64,000 bases of DNA from Acinetobacter sp. CS-2. Lineage in GTDB: Bacteria; Pseudomonadota; Gammaproteobacteria; Pseudomonadales; Moraxellaceae. The first letter of the stretch is position 1. Every line of letters begins with the position of its first letter. The notes below the pieces were generated by a model that was given only the letters and a program-made list of their open reading frames with translations, made no database searches and was not told the DNA's origin. This document shows, piece after piece, positions 36,278 through 43,741 of this stretch. The translations under genes and the position numbers were made by a program. The DNA lies in NCBI RefSeq assembly GCF_016599715.1, contig NZ_CP067019.1, positions 1,116,001 through 1,180,000 of the forward strand. Reading direction: 5' to 3'.

Positions 36278-37558
36278 ATGCCAAAACAAGTCGTAGCCCT
36301 TACAGACAGCAAGATTAAAGCATTCATAAAAGACATTAAAAATAGTCATCCGAACGGTTTGACTACCGATATTCGCTTAAGTGATGGTGCTGGATTAAAT
36401 TTATTATTTAGAAAAAATGGCACGATCATGTGGCGTTTCGACTATACACGTCCGGTAACAAAAAAAAGAAACACCATGACCATTGGTAATTATCCACAAA
36501 TGTCATTGGCTAGGGCTCGTGAGTACAGAGAGCAATTCAGAGCTTTAATTGCGGAAGGCAAAGATCCACAAAATGAACGCCAAGGTGCTCAAGAAAAAGA
36601 GCGTGCAAAACAAGAATCAACATTTAAGGCTGTTTCTGAGCTGTATAAAAGTAAACAACTTTTAGCACCAGCAACGATTAAAAGAAATGAGCGAATTTTC
36701 CAAAAGCTATATCGTGAAATTGGAAATATGCCTATTGCTGAAATAACACCAAGAGATTTAGCAAAAGCAATTGAGCGTGACGAAAATCAAGGTCATATTG
36801 AAACTGCTATGCGTATCCGTTCAAAAGCATCACAAGTATTTCGTTTTGCTGTAAAGATGGGTTTCTGTGAACGAGATATTGCTCACGATTTGTCTGGCAC
36901 CATTACACAAAAAGAAAAACAGCACTATCCAGCATTAACAGATCCATTCGACTTTGCTGAGCTTTTATTTAATATTGATAATTATGAATCTCAAGTTCCA
37001 TATTTAAAGTATGCAGTACAGCTGGCACCATTGGTGTTCGTACGAATCGGTGAATTAAGAAATGCGAAATGGTCTGATATTGATTTTGAAAATGCAGTTT
37101 GGTCATATACTCCACCAAAAACAGCATCAAAAACAGGGTTAGATCACATAGTTCCGTTATCAAAACAAGCTGTGGCCATACTTGAAGAAGTTTATAAATT
37201 TACAAATAATTCAGAGTTTGTATTCCCATCAAGATCAGATAAACATCGTCCAATATCAGATATGTCTATTAATATGGCTTTGCGCCGTATGGGATATTCT
37301 AAAGGTGATATGACTGGCCATGGATTCAGAGCGATTGCACGTACATTGCTTGATGAGGTTCTGGAATTCCCGCTGAATATTATTGAACAGCAGCTGGCGC
37401 ACCAGGTGCGTGACATGCATGGCAGGGCATATAACCGTACCAAGCATTTAGATAAACGCCGTGTAATGATGCAACGATGGTCTGATTATTGTGATGAACT
37501 AAAATCACAATTGATTTCATCAAAACAATTACGATTTGAAGAAAATAAGCCCTCATGA
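36278..37558 (+). CDS. Tyrosine site-specific integrase of prophage 2
   Basis: A 426-residue P4-type integrase. The N-terminal DUF4102-like part includes RLSDGAGLNLLFRKNG. The catalytic domain shows Arg in VRIGELRNAKW, HGFR, QLAHQV and Tyr in GRAYNRT. It reads inward from the tRNA-Arg attachment site. It is related to, but clearly different from, the prophage 1 integrase. A hairpin at its 3' end also serves the convergent AlpA-like gene. Confidence 0.95.
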   Translation: MPKQVVALTDSKIKAFIKDIKNSHPNGLTTDIRLSDGAGLNLLFRKNGTIMWRFDYTRPVTKKRNTMTIGNYPQMSLARAREYREQFRALIAEGKDPQNERQGAQEKERAKQESTFKAVSELYKSKQLLAPATIKRNERIFQKLYREIGNMPIAEITPRDLAKAIERDENQGHIETAMRIRSKASQVFRFAVKMGFCERDIAHDLSGTITQKEKQHYPALTDPFDFAELLFNIDNYESQVPYLKYAVQLAPLVFVRIGELRNAKWSDIDFENAVWSYTPPKTASKTGLDHIVPLSKQAVAILEEVYKFTNNSEFVFPSRSDKHRPISDMSINMALRRMGYSKGDMTGHGFRAIARTLLDEVLEFPLNIIEQQLAHQVRDMHGRAYNRTKHLDKRRVMMQRWSDYCDELKSQLISSKQLRFEENKPS

Positions 37559-37577
37559 TGCGAGGGCTTGTTTTTTA
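37547..37577. terminator. Bidirectional terminator between integrase and leftward operon
   Basis: AAGCCCTC and GAGGGCTT arms with a 7-base loop and a T run. It overlaps both convergent gene ends. Confidence 0.85.
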
Positions 37578-37783
37578 TTGAAATTGTAATAAATAGTGGA
37601 TTTCCACCAATACTTATATCCACTATCACTTACCCAATCCGGTTCTGGAAATTGTTTTGTATTTACTAACTTCAAGATTGTGGATCTAGTTATTCCCAAC
37701 ATTTCGACAACTTCACTTGTTTTTAGCATGCGATCTTCTTCACCGTGTAATGATTCTTTTTGCATCTTAATAAAATCACTCAT
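37553..37783 (-). CDS. AlpA-like excisionase / regulator
   Basis: A 76-residue DNA-binding protein. LKTSEVVEMLGITRSTILKLV is an AlpA/MerR-type helix-turn-helix, followed by a wing with FPEPDWVSDSGYKYWW. AlpA proteins help excision by binding near att sites or controlling integrase. It is the last gene of the leftward operon, next to the integrase, which fits an Xis role. The ATG overlaps the end of the small zinc-ribbon gene upstream, which decides the start. Confidence 0.8.
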   Translation of the reverse strand: MSDFIKMQKESLHGEEDRMLKTSEVVEMLGITRSTILKLVNTKQFPEPDWVSDSGYKYWWKSTIYYNFNKKQALAS

Positions 37784-37895
37784 CTTCATACACTCCACAT
37801 TTACGACAAACCCAATCGATTTCACCACTATTTGCATCACGCTCGTATTCCCAAGCATGAAAGCAGAATAGGCGTTTCAAAAAATTAAATATCAA
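37776..37895 (-). CDS. Small zinc-ribbon protein, DUF1660-like
   Basis: A 39-residue product starting with TTG behind GGGAGGTG. It reads FCFHAWEYERD and WVCRKCGVYEDE, with one C-x-x-C pair and a Cys/His pair. This resembles DUF1660 phage proteins. The TTG overlaps the stop of the previous gene, and its stop overlaps the AlpA-like start, so the overlapping chain of the operon is unbroken. No function known. Confidence 0.65.
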   Translation of the reverse strand: MIFNFLKRLFCFHAWEYERDANSGEIDWVCRKCGVYEDE

Positions 37896-38101
37896 GACAC
37901 CTCCCTTAAACTCTGCAAAACCTCAAAAGGCAACTTCACATCAACACTGGCTTCATCATTTCGCATCCAAAAATCAACAGCGATATGATAAAGCGCAGAT
38001 ACCTGTTCAGCTGTAAGTGTTTTGACTGTGCCGGTTTTACTAATTACATGCGGAGCCAAGTCTTCAGCAAAGTCTTTTGCAATTTCTAGAATTTCATTCA
38101 T
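37892..38101 (-). CDS. Small phage protein, unknown function
   Basis: A 69-residue helical protein (MNEILEIAKDFAEDLAPHV). No known motif. It overlaps both neighbours by four bases, so translation is coupled. Confidence 0.65.
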   Translation of the reverse strand: MNEILEIAKDFAEDLAPHVISKTGTVKTLTAEQVSALYHIAVDFWMRNDEASVDVKLPFEVLQSLREVS

Positions 38102-38400
38102 TGTTTTAATCCTTGCTTAATGCGACTGCCTGCCTTAATTTCTTCATCAGTGGCATGGTCTTTAAGTTGAATAACAACAGGCCCATTTCTAAAATCAGGG
38201 GAAATTAACTTTCCGTCGAGCTGATTGCGCTCCCTGGGTGTTAAGTTGCGCCATTTCGCGATACACCAACTGCCTTTAAGAATCCCAATTGGCATATCCA
38301 TGCACATTGATCCATAGCTATAACCATGATCTTGTAACCATTTTCTAGCAGCATTCACAGCACTAAAATCACCGGTTTGATTGAATTCGATTTCAGTCAT
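38098..38400 (-). CDS. Small phage protein, unknown function
   Basis: A 100-residue protein beginning MTEIEFNQTGDFSAVN. It contains Trp-rich and basic stretches (SWCIAKWRNLTPRER) and no known motif. Its start lies in a repeated junction sequence shared with the next two genes upstream. Confidence 0.65.
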   Translation of the reverse strand: MTEIEFNQTGDFSAVNAARKWLQDHGYSYGSMCMDMPIGILKGSWCIAKWRNLTPRERNQLDGKLISPDFRNGPVVIQLKDHATDEEIKAGSRIKQGLKQ

Positions 38401-38557
38401 TGGCTGGCTCCACGCTTACAACAACACCATCAAAATCAGGGTATTCTTCATGGAAATATCCCAAAGCCAATTCTTTTGCATGTTCTTCACTTGCAGCTGT
38501 TGATATGGTTACGTGATAAGAGCCAGTGGCACTAATTTCAATCTGATATTCAGTCAT
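38393..38557 (-). CDS. Small phage protein (54 residues)
   Basis: Sequence begins MTEYQIEISATGSYHV and ends VEPAND. It is a beta-strand then helix protein with no recognised family. Its start and stop both overlap neighbours by 8 bases (ATGACTGA), so it fills the gap in the overlapping gene chain. Confidence 0.65.
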   Translation of the reverse strand: MTEYQIEISATGSYHVTISTAASEEHAKELALGYFHEEYPDFDGVVVSVEPAND

Positions 38558-38732
38558 TGACTGGCTCCAAATCAGGGTATTTGATTAAATCCATCAAGTA
38601 CGCATCAGTTTTACAAGTTGGACAACCATCGTGGATTTCACCTGTATCTTGATCAACAAGGTTCTGCTCAAGATCATAATCACTTTCAAATTCAAGTCCG
38701 CAGTTGGTGCAACGAATTGTATTTTCAGTCAT
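38550..38732 (-). CDS. Small zinc-ribbon phage protein
   Basis: A 60-residue protein with two C-x-x-C pairs (CTNCGLEF at residues 8-11 and CPTCKTD at 37-40), so it probably binds one zinc ion. Its ends are the repeated junctions (MTE start, EPVND end). Function unknown. Confidence 0.75.
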   Translation of the reverse strand: MTENTIRCTNCGLEFESDYDLEQNLVDQDTGEIHDGCPTCKTDAYLMDLIKYPDLEPVND

Positions 38733-39042
38733 TGGCTGGCTCCTGTGCTTCGATCATGGCTTCCAGTTTATTCGCAACATCTTGCCAAGCTAATTTTTCG
38801 CTATCAGGTCTTGCTTCTGAATACGTCATAAGATCGACTCTTGACACTGCTATAGCCAACTTTGCAATATCAAAGGTTTTAACCAAAACAAACCCCTCAG
38901 GCACCGCTTGGGCTTTGGCTGCTTGCTCGATAGCATTTGCAAAGTCATAAACATAAGCGTTTAAATCCATGTTTCCACTTGCTTGTTCTTTTAACTTGAA
39001 GCCATTTGCTAAGGCCAATTCTTTAATTTTTTGAATATCCAT
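38725..39042 (-). CDS. Small phage protein, unknown function
   Basis: A 105-residue helical protein (MDIQKIKELALANGFKLKEQ). It ends AQEPAND, in the same repeated junction as its downstream neighbours, and starts in the second junction type. No function can be named. Confidence 0.65.
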   Translation of the reverse strand: MDIQKIKELALANGFKLKEQASGNMDLNAYVYDFANAIEQAAKAQAVPEGFVLVKTFDIAKLAIAVSRVDLMTYSEARPDSEKLAWQDVANKLEAMIEAQEPAND

Positions 39043-39290
39043 CACGCCACCTTTCTACTATCAAGCCATTCTTTAAACTCAGAACGAGTTAACACATTAG
39101 GGTTGCCAAGCAGTTGCTCTACACTGAGATGAGCAGGGCGCAGGCAATTGCGATACACATCATCCCGATAAACAACCCCATCACAACCTAAGTAATAAAA
39201 ACGAGCCGTGGATAAGCTAACGTGTGAGAAAAATCCGCTTGATTTGACTTTCTTGGTACGCTTAACACGCTGTTTATTTGTTAATCCCAT
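39042..39290 (-). CDS. Small basic phage protein, unknown function
   Basis: An 82-residue protein with a strongly basic start (NKQRVKRTKKVKSS) and the sequence LSVEQLLGNPNVLTRSEFKEWL. It may bind nucleic acid, which is inferred only from charge. It begins and ends in junction repeat B. Confidence 0.65.
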   Translation of the reverse strand: MGLTNKQRVKRTKKVKSSGFFSHVSLSTARFYYLGCDGVVYRDDVYRNCLRPAHLSVEQLLGNPNVLTRSEFKEWLDSRKVA

Positions 39291-39712
39291 CACGCCACCT
39301 CAACTTTCAAAACGTACTTTTTACCGCCACTGGTAAACTCAACCGATTCACCTTTTCCAAGTAGGTAATGCCCAATGGCTTCCAAATTTTTAAGACTCAA
39401 GCCTGTTTTGGCTCTTGCTCTGCGGCGGTCACATTCAAGACAGATATTTGATTTCACAGATCGCTCGGAAGTACCACATGATCTGCATGGGGCAACCGGT
39501 TTATAGCTTTTTAAACCTTGCTTTTCAGCACGTGTACGCAAAATGTGGTTTTGGTGACTGTTAGGACGCTCAGCACTTTGCAAAACAGTATCTGCATTGC
39601 AGTAATTAAACTCAGCTTTATTGGTATTTACAGCCGGCTTAATCTGGCCACCATTCGCTACAAATTTTGCAACAGCTTCCTGGTAATCGGGTTTGATTTG
39701 AGTTCCAATCAT
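39290..39712 (-). CDS. Phage protein with Cys4 zinc-finger motif
   Basis: A 140-residue protein with CRSCGTSERSVKSNICLECDRRR near residues 75-100, a Cys4 zinc finger followed by an Arg-rich patch. The C-terminal part has LSLKNLEAIGHYLLGKGE. It probably binds nucleic acid. It lies in junction family B on both sides. No specific role is known. Confidence 0.7.
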   Translation of the reverse strand: MIGTQIKPDYQEAVAKFVANGGQIKPAVNTNKAEFNYCNADTVLQSAERPNSHQNHILRTRAEKQGLKSYKPVAPCRSCGTSERSVKSNICLECDRRRARAKTGLSLKNLEAIGHYLLGKGESVEFTSGGKKYVLKVEVA

Positions 39713-40020
39713 CACGCCGCCACCTTCAATATTTTTGGTGCCTGAGCACGCAAAGACTCAATCAACGATTTACCCACTTTCAAATACTGTTTAAGAAAAA
39801 TCGCATAGCGTTTCTGTGCTGCAGCATTCATCTTCCCGGTACCATCAATTTCCAGCGTTTCTTTATTGGGCATGCTGTAGCGTACGCATGGGACATGTCT
39901 AATAAACTTAGTCTGATAGCCGCCGTTTAAAAGCCACGTTTCAAATGGTCCTGCCAGTTGGAAGTGAATATGTTTGGTGCCTTCTGGCTCAATTGCCAGA
40001 TACTTCATTTGAATTTCCAT
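39712..40020 (-). CDS. Phage protein, unknown function
   Basis: A 102-residue protein beginning MEIQMKYLAIEPEGTKHIHF. A GTG one codon upstream is an alternative start. It ends KILKVAA at a junction-B site. No motif recognised. Confidence 0.65.
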   Translation of the reverse strand: MEIQMKYLAIEPEGTKHIHFQLAGPFETWLLNGGYQTKFIRHVPCVRYSMPNKETLEIDGTGKMNAAAQKRYAIFLKQYLKVGKSLIESLRAQAPKILKVAA

Positions 40021-40235
40021 CACCAGCCACCTCGATTATTGAGCATGCCGTACATGTCCAATTTTTTGCGCAGGGTGCCGCGGTTTAATCCAAGGATTTC
40101 GGCAGCTTTGGTTTGATTGCCATGACACTTGATCATGGTTGCTTTGAGCAATGGCTTTTCAAATTGAGCCAAGGCTGTTTGATACGCCGTACCTTTATTG
40201 GCATCAAAGAATTCAGCAGGGAAAAGAGTTGTCAT
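40020..40235 (-). CDS. Phage-encoded Fis-like DNA-binding protein
   Basis: A 71-residue protein whose C-terminal half (FEKPLLKATMIKCHGNQTKAAEILGLNRGTLRKKLDMYG) follows the Fis helix-turn-helix closely, including GNQT and NRGTLRKKL. It lacks the N-terminal beta-hairpin arm of host Fis. It may act in excision or regulation near the integrase, as host Fis does for lambda and Mu. This role is inferred. Confidence 0.85.
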   Translation of the reverse strand: MTTLFPAEFFDANKGTAYQTALAQFEKPLLKATMIKCHGNQTKAAEILGLNRGTLRKKLDMYGMLNNRGGW

Positions 40236-40501
40236 TGTTGATTCGCTCCTTTGTATTCAGCCTGGCGCGCCAAAGACTGTTCAGTTTGATATTGCACTTC
40301 ACGTTCAGAGCTGCGCAGGTACATGTAAGACAAGGCCAGAACAGTGATTAGGATTAAAAGGAATGAGCAAACGTTTGCAAAAATGTTCACAGGCTTGCCG
40401 TACATTTCTTCGTACGTTGGCTCCTGGTGAAGGATTGCAGTCGTTTGACTTTTGTTAGTGTCAAACGCAGGTGTTTGACTGTGGGATGGGTGGTGGGTCA
40501 T
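40232..40501 (-). CDS. Small phage membrane protein
   Basis: An 89-residue protein with one membrane helix (about residues 43-65, IFANVCSFLLILITVLALSY) and charged ends. GAGG precedes the chosen ATG. It is the first gene of the leftward operon, directly behind the operator region. Unknown function; superinfection or envelope-related roles are possible. Confidence 0.65.
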   Translation of the reverse strand: MTHHPSHSQTPAFDTNKSQTTAILHQEPTYEEMYGKPVNIFANVCSFLLILITVLALSYMYLRSSEREVQYQTEQSLARQAEYKGANQQ

Positions 40502-40590
40502 AATCGCCTCGTAAGCTTGCAAGTGTTTACATAAAGCCCTGATCCCGTCGGTCGAATGTCAGGGACTTTTTTGTTATCTGGTGAGATGTA

Positions 40591-40656
40591 ATTTAGTATT
40601 TACTAAATATTTAGTCAATAGTTTTGCTAAATAAATTTAGTAAAATATTTAGTAAA
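40591..40656. promoter_or_regulatory. Operator region of the leftward operon
   Basis: A perfect 18-base dyad (ATTTAGTA, TT, TACTAAAT) at 40591-40608 is followed by a near-perfect one (TTTGCTAAAT with ATTTAGTAAA) at 40622-40645 and a further half-site to 40656. Very similar sites lie in the repressor/Cro region. It lies before the leftward operon (start 40501) and a rightward small gene (start 40712). Confidence 0.75.
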
Positions 40657-40667
40657 TGATAATATAG

Positions 40668-40697
40668 ACAAAATAAAACCCACCGCTGGGGTGGGTT
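40668..40697 (-). terminator. Leftward terminator before the operator region
   Basis: AACCCACC and GGTGGGTT arms with a 5-base loop are followed by TTTTATTT on the reverse strand. It would stop transcripts from the gene at 40821-41054. Confidence 0.7.
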
Positions 40698-40711
40698 GGA
40701 TGGAGTCTATT

Positions 40712-40852
40712 ATGCTAACTCACGAAGAAAAACTTAACCTTGTATTGAGTCTAATTGCCACAGGATGTACTGATCCAGATGCAATTATTCATTGTATCAA
40801 CAAAATTGATGGCGATTTATTCAAGAAGGATCATCCTCCAAAATCGCCTTAA
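40712..40852 (+). CDS. Small phage protein (46 residues)
   Basis: Starts MLTHEEKLNLVLSLIATG and ends DHPPKSP. GGAG lies 6 bases before the ATG. It overlaps the end of the convergent gene by 32 bases and lies on the other side of the shared operator region, so it would respond to the same repressor. No family recognised. Confidence 0.5.
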   Translation: MLTHEEKLNLVLSLIATGCTDPDAIIHCINKIDGDLFKKDHPPKSP

Positions 40853-41054
40853 TATCCACACCAGACCAGCTCACAACTTTGTGGCACTGATTGTAGAGTT
40901 TTAGATAGTACTCTCGAGGGTTATTTTTCTTACCCTCATCTTTTCCTTTTAATTTCTCTACTTCCGCGATTCTAGACATTAAATCAAAAGCAACTCTCTC
41001 AACAGAATTATCTTTAATTTCAATAGGTCTGGTTACTGTAATACTATCACTCAT
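40821..41054 (-). CDS. Phage protein, unknown function
   Basis: A 77-residue soluble protein beginning MSDSITVTRPIEIKD, with a long basic helix (IAEVEKLKGKDEGKKNN). GGAG precedes the ATG; the longer frame is unlikely. It forms a small leftward unit with its own terminator. Confidence 0.6.
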   Translation of the reverse strand: MSDSITVTRPIEIKDNSVERVAFDLMSRIAEVEKLKGKDEGKKNNPREYYLKLYNQCHKVVSWSGVDIKAILEDDPS

Positions 41055-41209
41055 TATTATCTCCACCCGATCTGTTCTAAAAGACTGCGTCGGGTTCGCA
41101 GCATAGTGGCACACTATTGCGTATTATTTATTTATGTTTTACACTGTTATACATGGACCGGGGATTCCCAGTCGGCAGAAGGCTCTAGCGTTATGTTAGG
41201 GCCTTTTGT

Positions 41210-41971
41210 TTATCTAGAGTTTGGAAAAACCTTCAATCCATAACCGTGATAGCCTGTCCCTGCGCCATTTCGCCCATTAGAACTATAGAATTTAGCTTTT
41301 AATACATCAAAAGCCCTGTTAGGCTGATCAGGCTTTAAAACATGGTTTCCAATTGGTCTAGCCACTAAATCTGCGATTTGAAGACCTGAAGAATTTACTT
41401 TCTTGGAAGCCATCTTTATTTCAAATGGAAGGCAAATTTTCCCATAATTATTACCATCACAAACTCTTCTGAATTCAAGCTCTAAGTCTTTATCTTCTTG
41501 CAATCCACGCTGTTCAAACACAATGAATGTTTTCTTATCTTGCTGGCCTTTTTCTACTAAAAACTTATAAATTCTTTCTAAGCCAAACTCTAGAGCAATA
41601 AAATATGGATTTTTAGGGGTTGCATATCGCTTGATCAAGGAGTCTTTCCGAACAACGCATGAAATGAGAATAAAATGTGTCTCTTGCATCAATTCAGTAA
41701 GGTCATTTAGCAGAGCTTCTTTTTGCTCTTTTGATGAGTAATTTTTAAAATCTCCTGTCCCCTTAAGAATGTCTCGTTCATGCATAACAATGATGTCATG
41801 CCCGAAATGCTTGAACTTAAGCTGTTCTAATTTCTTAATTACAGTTTCTGTGTAATATCTTTTATGAAAAATACAAAAAGCTAAAACGAAAACAGGATAT
41901 TTAGAGTTATACCCATTAAGAGTGTGGTCACCACTCTCATCGACATACACAATGTAATCGCTAAAATCCAT
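41210..41971 (-). CDS. DUF3800 domain protein
   Basis: A 253-residue protein with the DUF3800 signature YVDESGDHTL at the N-terminus, the central FEQRG and the C-terminal SGLQIADLVARP. The family has an RNase H-like fold with conserved acidic residues and unknown role. It sits as a separate leftward gene next to the repressor, a common place for genes expressed from the prophage. This makes a defence or lysogenic-conversion role possible but unproven. Confidence 0.8.
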   Translation of the reverse strand: MDFSDYIVYVDESGDHTLNGYNSKYPVFVLAFCIFHKRYYTETVIKKLEQLKFKHFGHDIIVMHERDILKGTGDFKNYSSKEQKEALLNDLTELMQETHFILISCVVRKDSLIKRYATPKNPYFIALEFGLERIYKFLVEKGQQDKKTFIVFEQRGLQEDKDLELEFRRVCDGNNYGKICLPFEIKMASKKVNSSGLQIADLVARPIGNHVLKPDQPNRAFDVLKAKFYSSNGRNGAGTGYHGYGLKVFPNSR

Positions 41972-42087
41972 ACACCCTCAGTTCAATAAAAAATTATTGA
42001 TTGCTTGCAATCGGTTTGCTTTTAAATATCTTCTATAATCCAAAAATTAATAACCAGATCGGCTGTAGGTTGATCTGGTTCACAACT

Positions 42088-42300
42088 TTAATCTTGCTTA
42101 TTCACTATTGGCTGCCCAAGCTTTCCTTCTTTACACAGCTGGACGATCTGCTCATTAGTCAACACTGGCACGAAGTGAAGATCACCAATCTCTTCAGCAA
42201 GGATTTTGACTTCTTCAGCATCTAATACCAGAGGTTGATTGGCAGCCGCCGCCTCATTAATTCGGTCGACGATTTGATTCATGATTTGTTTCGGGTGCAT
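42088..42300 (-). CDS. Phage protein, unknown function
   Basis: A 70-residue acidic helical protein (MHPKQIMNQIVDRINEAAA). It follows the repressor gene after 17 bases, so it is probably co-expressed in the lysogen. No motif recognised. Confidence 0.6.
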   Translation of the reverse strand: MHPKQIMNQIVDRINEAAAANQPLVLDAEEVKILAEEIGDLHFVPVLTNEQIVQLCKEGKLGQPIVNKQD

Positions 42301-42317
42301 ATCAATCCTTTAGGTAA

Positions 42318-43073
42318 TCAAGGCTTAACTAAAGCCAACTCTAAGCGCCCAACAAAGTTGATTTCATTAAGCTGCTCATTATTAATAAATTCATCTGGGT
42401 ATCGTTTTTTATCAGGGTTATCACTGGTCAATTTCACAGTATTCGAGCCATAGCTGACAAAAATACGTTTCATTCTTAATTCATGATTATGTGTAAATAC
42501 ATACACATTCCCATTTTTTAAAGCGTTTGGATCTTTATCTGAAATATCTACAAATAACGGACTTTCTGGGGCAACAGTAGGGTACATGCTGTATTCAGCA
42601 GAATAGATTATTCGCAAGTTTTCTGGTTTGGTTTGTATACCCATAATTTTTAAGATGTATGGATCTATGTCGAGATACTCACTCACATCTTCTAAAAAAT
42701 TTTCTATGCCAGCGCCACATGAAGCCTTGATGTCTTTATAAATAGGAATTCTTACATTGGTTGGCTTTCTTTCACCACTTCTAAACTCGATGGGCGCTAT
42801 ATGGATTCCTCCAGTTTGACACGAATGTGGAGTTGATCCATCCGCTGAATAATCTTCATTGTCAAGCAATCCACTATCCCAGCCTATCTTTTTCTCAAGA
42901 TTTCTTGCTGCACGCTCACCAAAACTCCCATGCCCATTAATGAGTTGTGAAATATGACTGGCATTTAAATCGTAATGCTCACAAAAAGCTACGTCCGATT
43001 TAAACCCTAATTTCTTGTTGGCAGCATCAATGGCTGTGCGCAAATTTCTGCGTCTTAAAGCGATTTTATCCAT
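42318..43073 (-). CDS. CI-like phage repressor with S24 peptidase domain
   Basis: A 251-residue protein. The N-terminal helix-turn-helix covers about residues 20-60 (VAFCEHYDLNASHISQLINGHG). The C-terminal LexA/S24 domain has the catalytic Ser in YSMYPTVAP and Lys in ELRMKRIF. A likely self-cleavage Ala-Gly pair lies in SCGAGIENF. It should keep the prophage silent and be inactivated by RecA after DNA damage. It is divergent from the Cro-like gene over an operator region. Confidence 0.92.
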   Translation of the reverse strand: MDKIALRRRNLRTAIDAANKKLGFKSDVAFCEHYDLNASHISQLINGHGSFGERAARNLEKKIGWDSGLLDNEDYSADGSTPHSCQTGGIHIAPIEFRSGERKPTNVRIPIYKDIKASCGAGIENFLEDVSEYLDIDPYILKIMGIQTKPENLRIIYSAEYSMYPTVAPESPLFVDISDKDPNALKNGNVYVFTHNHELRMKRIFVSYGSNTVKLTSDNPDKKRYPDEFINNEQLNEINFVGRLELALVKP

Positions 43074-43074
43074 A

Positions 43075-43168
43075 TTTAGTATTTCATATAGTTTTTAGTA
43101 AAAAGTAAATTCGTAATCACTAAAGATTTATTGACATGGTTGCTAATAAAAATTAGTATTTACTAAAT
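43075..43168. promoter_or_regulatory. Repressor/Cro operator region with rightward promoter
   Basis: TTGACA (43131-43136) and TAGTAT (43154-43159) are 17 bases apart and drive the Cro-like gene. The dyad AATTAGTATTTACTAAAT (43151-43168) covers this -10. Half-sites of the same type occur at 43075-43085 and 43092-43110 near the repressor start. The dyad differs by one base from the one at 40591. Confidence 0.85.
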
Positions 43169-43189
43169 ATATTTATTAAGGAGATACGT

Positions 43190-43438
43190 ATGTCTTCCTC
43201 AAATACCGAGCAATTAAAAAGTTACCTTTTAAGCCTGACGCCTGAAGGGCGAAAAAATTTCGCAAAAGAATGCCTAACAACAGTCGGCAACCTCCAGCAA
43301 ATCATCTATGTAAATAAAAAGTGCGGGGCACCATTGGCTATTCGCATAGATAAAGCAAGCAAAGGTCAAGTTTCCTGCGACTCATTGTGTCCAGAAGCGG
43401 ATTTTGATTATTTGCGCAATCAAACACTTACCGCATAG
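43190..43438 (+). CDS. Cro-like / YdaS-type regulator
   Basis: An 82-residue protein with a YdaS-like helix-turn-helix (VGNLQQIIYVNKKCGAPLAIRIDKASKGQVS) and the CPEADF ending typical of Cro-like proteins. AAGGAG precedes the ATG. It is the first gene right of the repressor and should compete for the same operators. Confidence 0.8.
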   Translation: MSSSNTEQLKSYLLSLTPEGRKNFAKECLTTVGNLQQIIYVNKKCGAPLAIRIDKASKGQVSCDSLCPEADFDYLRNQTLTA

Positions 43439-43446
43439 GTGAATTT

Positions 43447-43722
43447 ATGAGTCTTGAAAAGAAATCTACACATGTCCGCTTATCTCCGGAAATCCATGAG
43501 CGAGCTAAAACACTCGCTGAAATTAAGGGTAAAGACCTTGCCCAATACCTGGCGTTTCTTCTTGAAAAAGAAATCGTCGGTGAGTGGCATGTACTTAATT
43601 TACAAGCAAAATCCTTTGAGCGCTTGGGATTAAAAGCTTTAGTGCGGGATATCTCTACTGAGGTGAGCTTCGGAGAGGGATTGGAAGGGATTAACGGAAA
43701 TTTAGGCAAAGAAAAAGCCTGA
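43447..43722 (+). CDS. Small ribbon-helix-helix-like protein
   Basis: A 91-residue protein whose first 45 residues (THVRLSPEIHERAKTLAEIKGKDLAQYLAFLLEKE) look like a ribbon-helix-helix DNA-binding fold. It may act as a CII-like or Arc-like early regulator. It is followed immediately by a terminator whose hairpin overlaps its stop codon. Confidence 0.65.
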   Translation: MSLEKKSTHVRLSPEIHERAKTLAEIKGKDLAQYLAFLLEKEIVGEWHVLNLQAKSFERLGLKALVRDISTEVSFGEGLEGINGNLGKEKA

Positions 43723-43740
43723 TCTTGGGGATCAGGCTTT
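43712..43740 (+). terminator. Terminator at the end of the Cro operon
   Basis: AAAGCCTGATC and GATCAGGCTTT arms with a short loop. The group II intron begins one or two bases after its T run. Confidence 0.85.
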
Positions 43741-43741
43741 C

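Larger units (their letters stand above)
38391..38743 (-). repeat. Junction repeat family A between small genes
   Basis: A 20-base sequence beginning TTCAGTCATTG and ending CTGGCTCC (plus strand) occurs at 38391, 38549 and 38723. One copy has a single mismatch. Each copy sits exactly at a gene junction, coding EP(A/V)ND and stop of one gene and the MTE start of the next. Confidence 0.85.
39040..40032 (-). repeat. Junction repeat family B between small genes
   Basis: The sequence CATCACGCCACCT occurs at 39040 and 39288, a slightly extended copy lies at 39710, and a variant (CATCACCAGCCACCT) at 40018. On the coding strand it supplies AGGTGG, the KVA-stop end of one gene and the start of the next. 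It therefore works as both ribosome site and gene linker. Confidence 0.8.
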
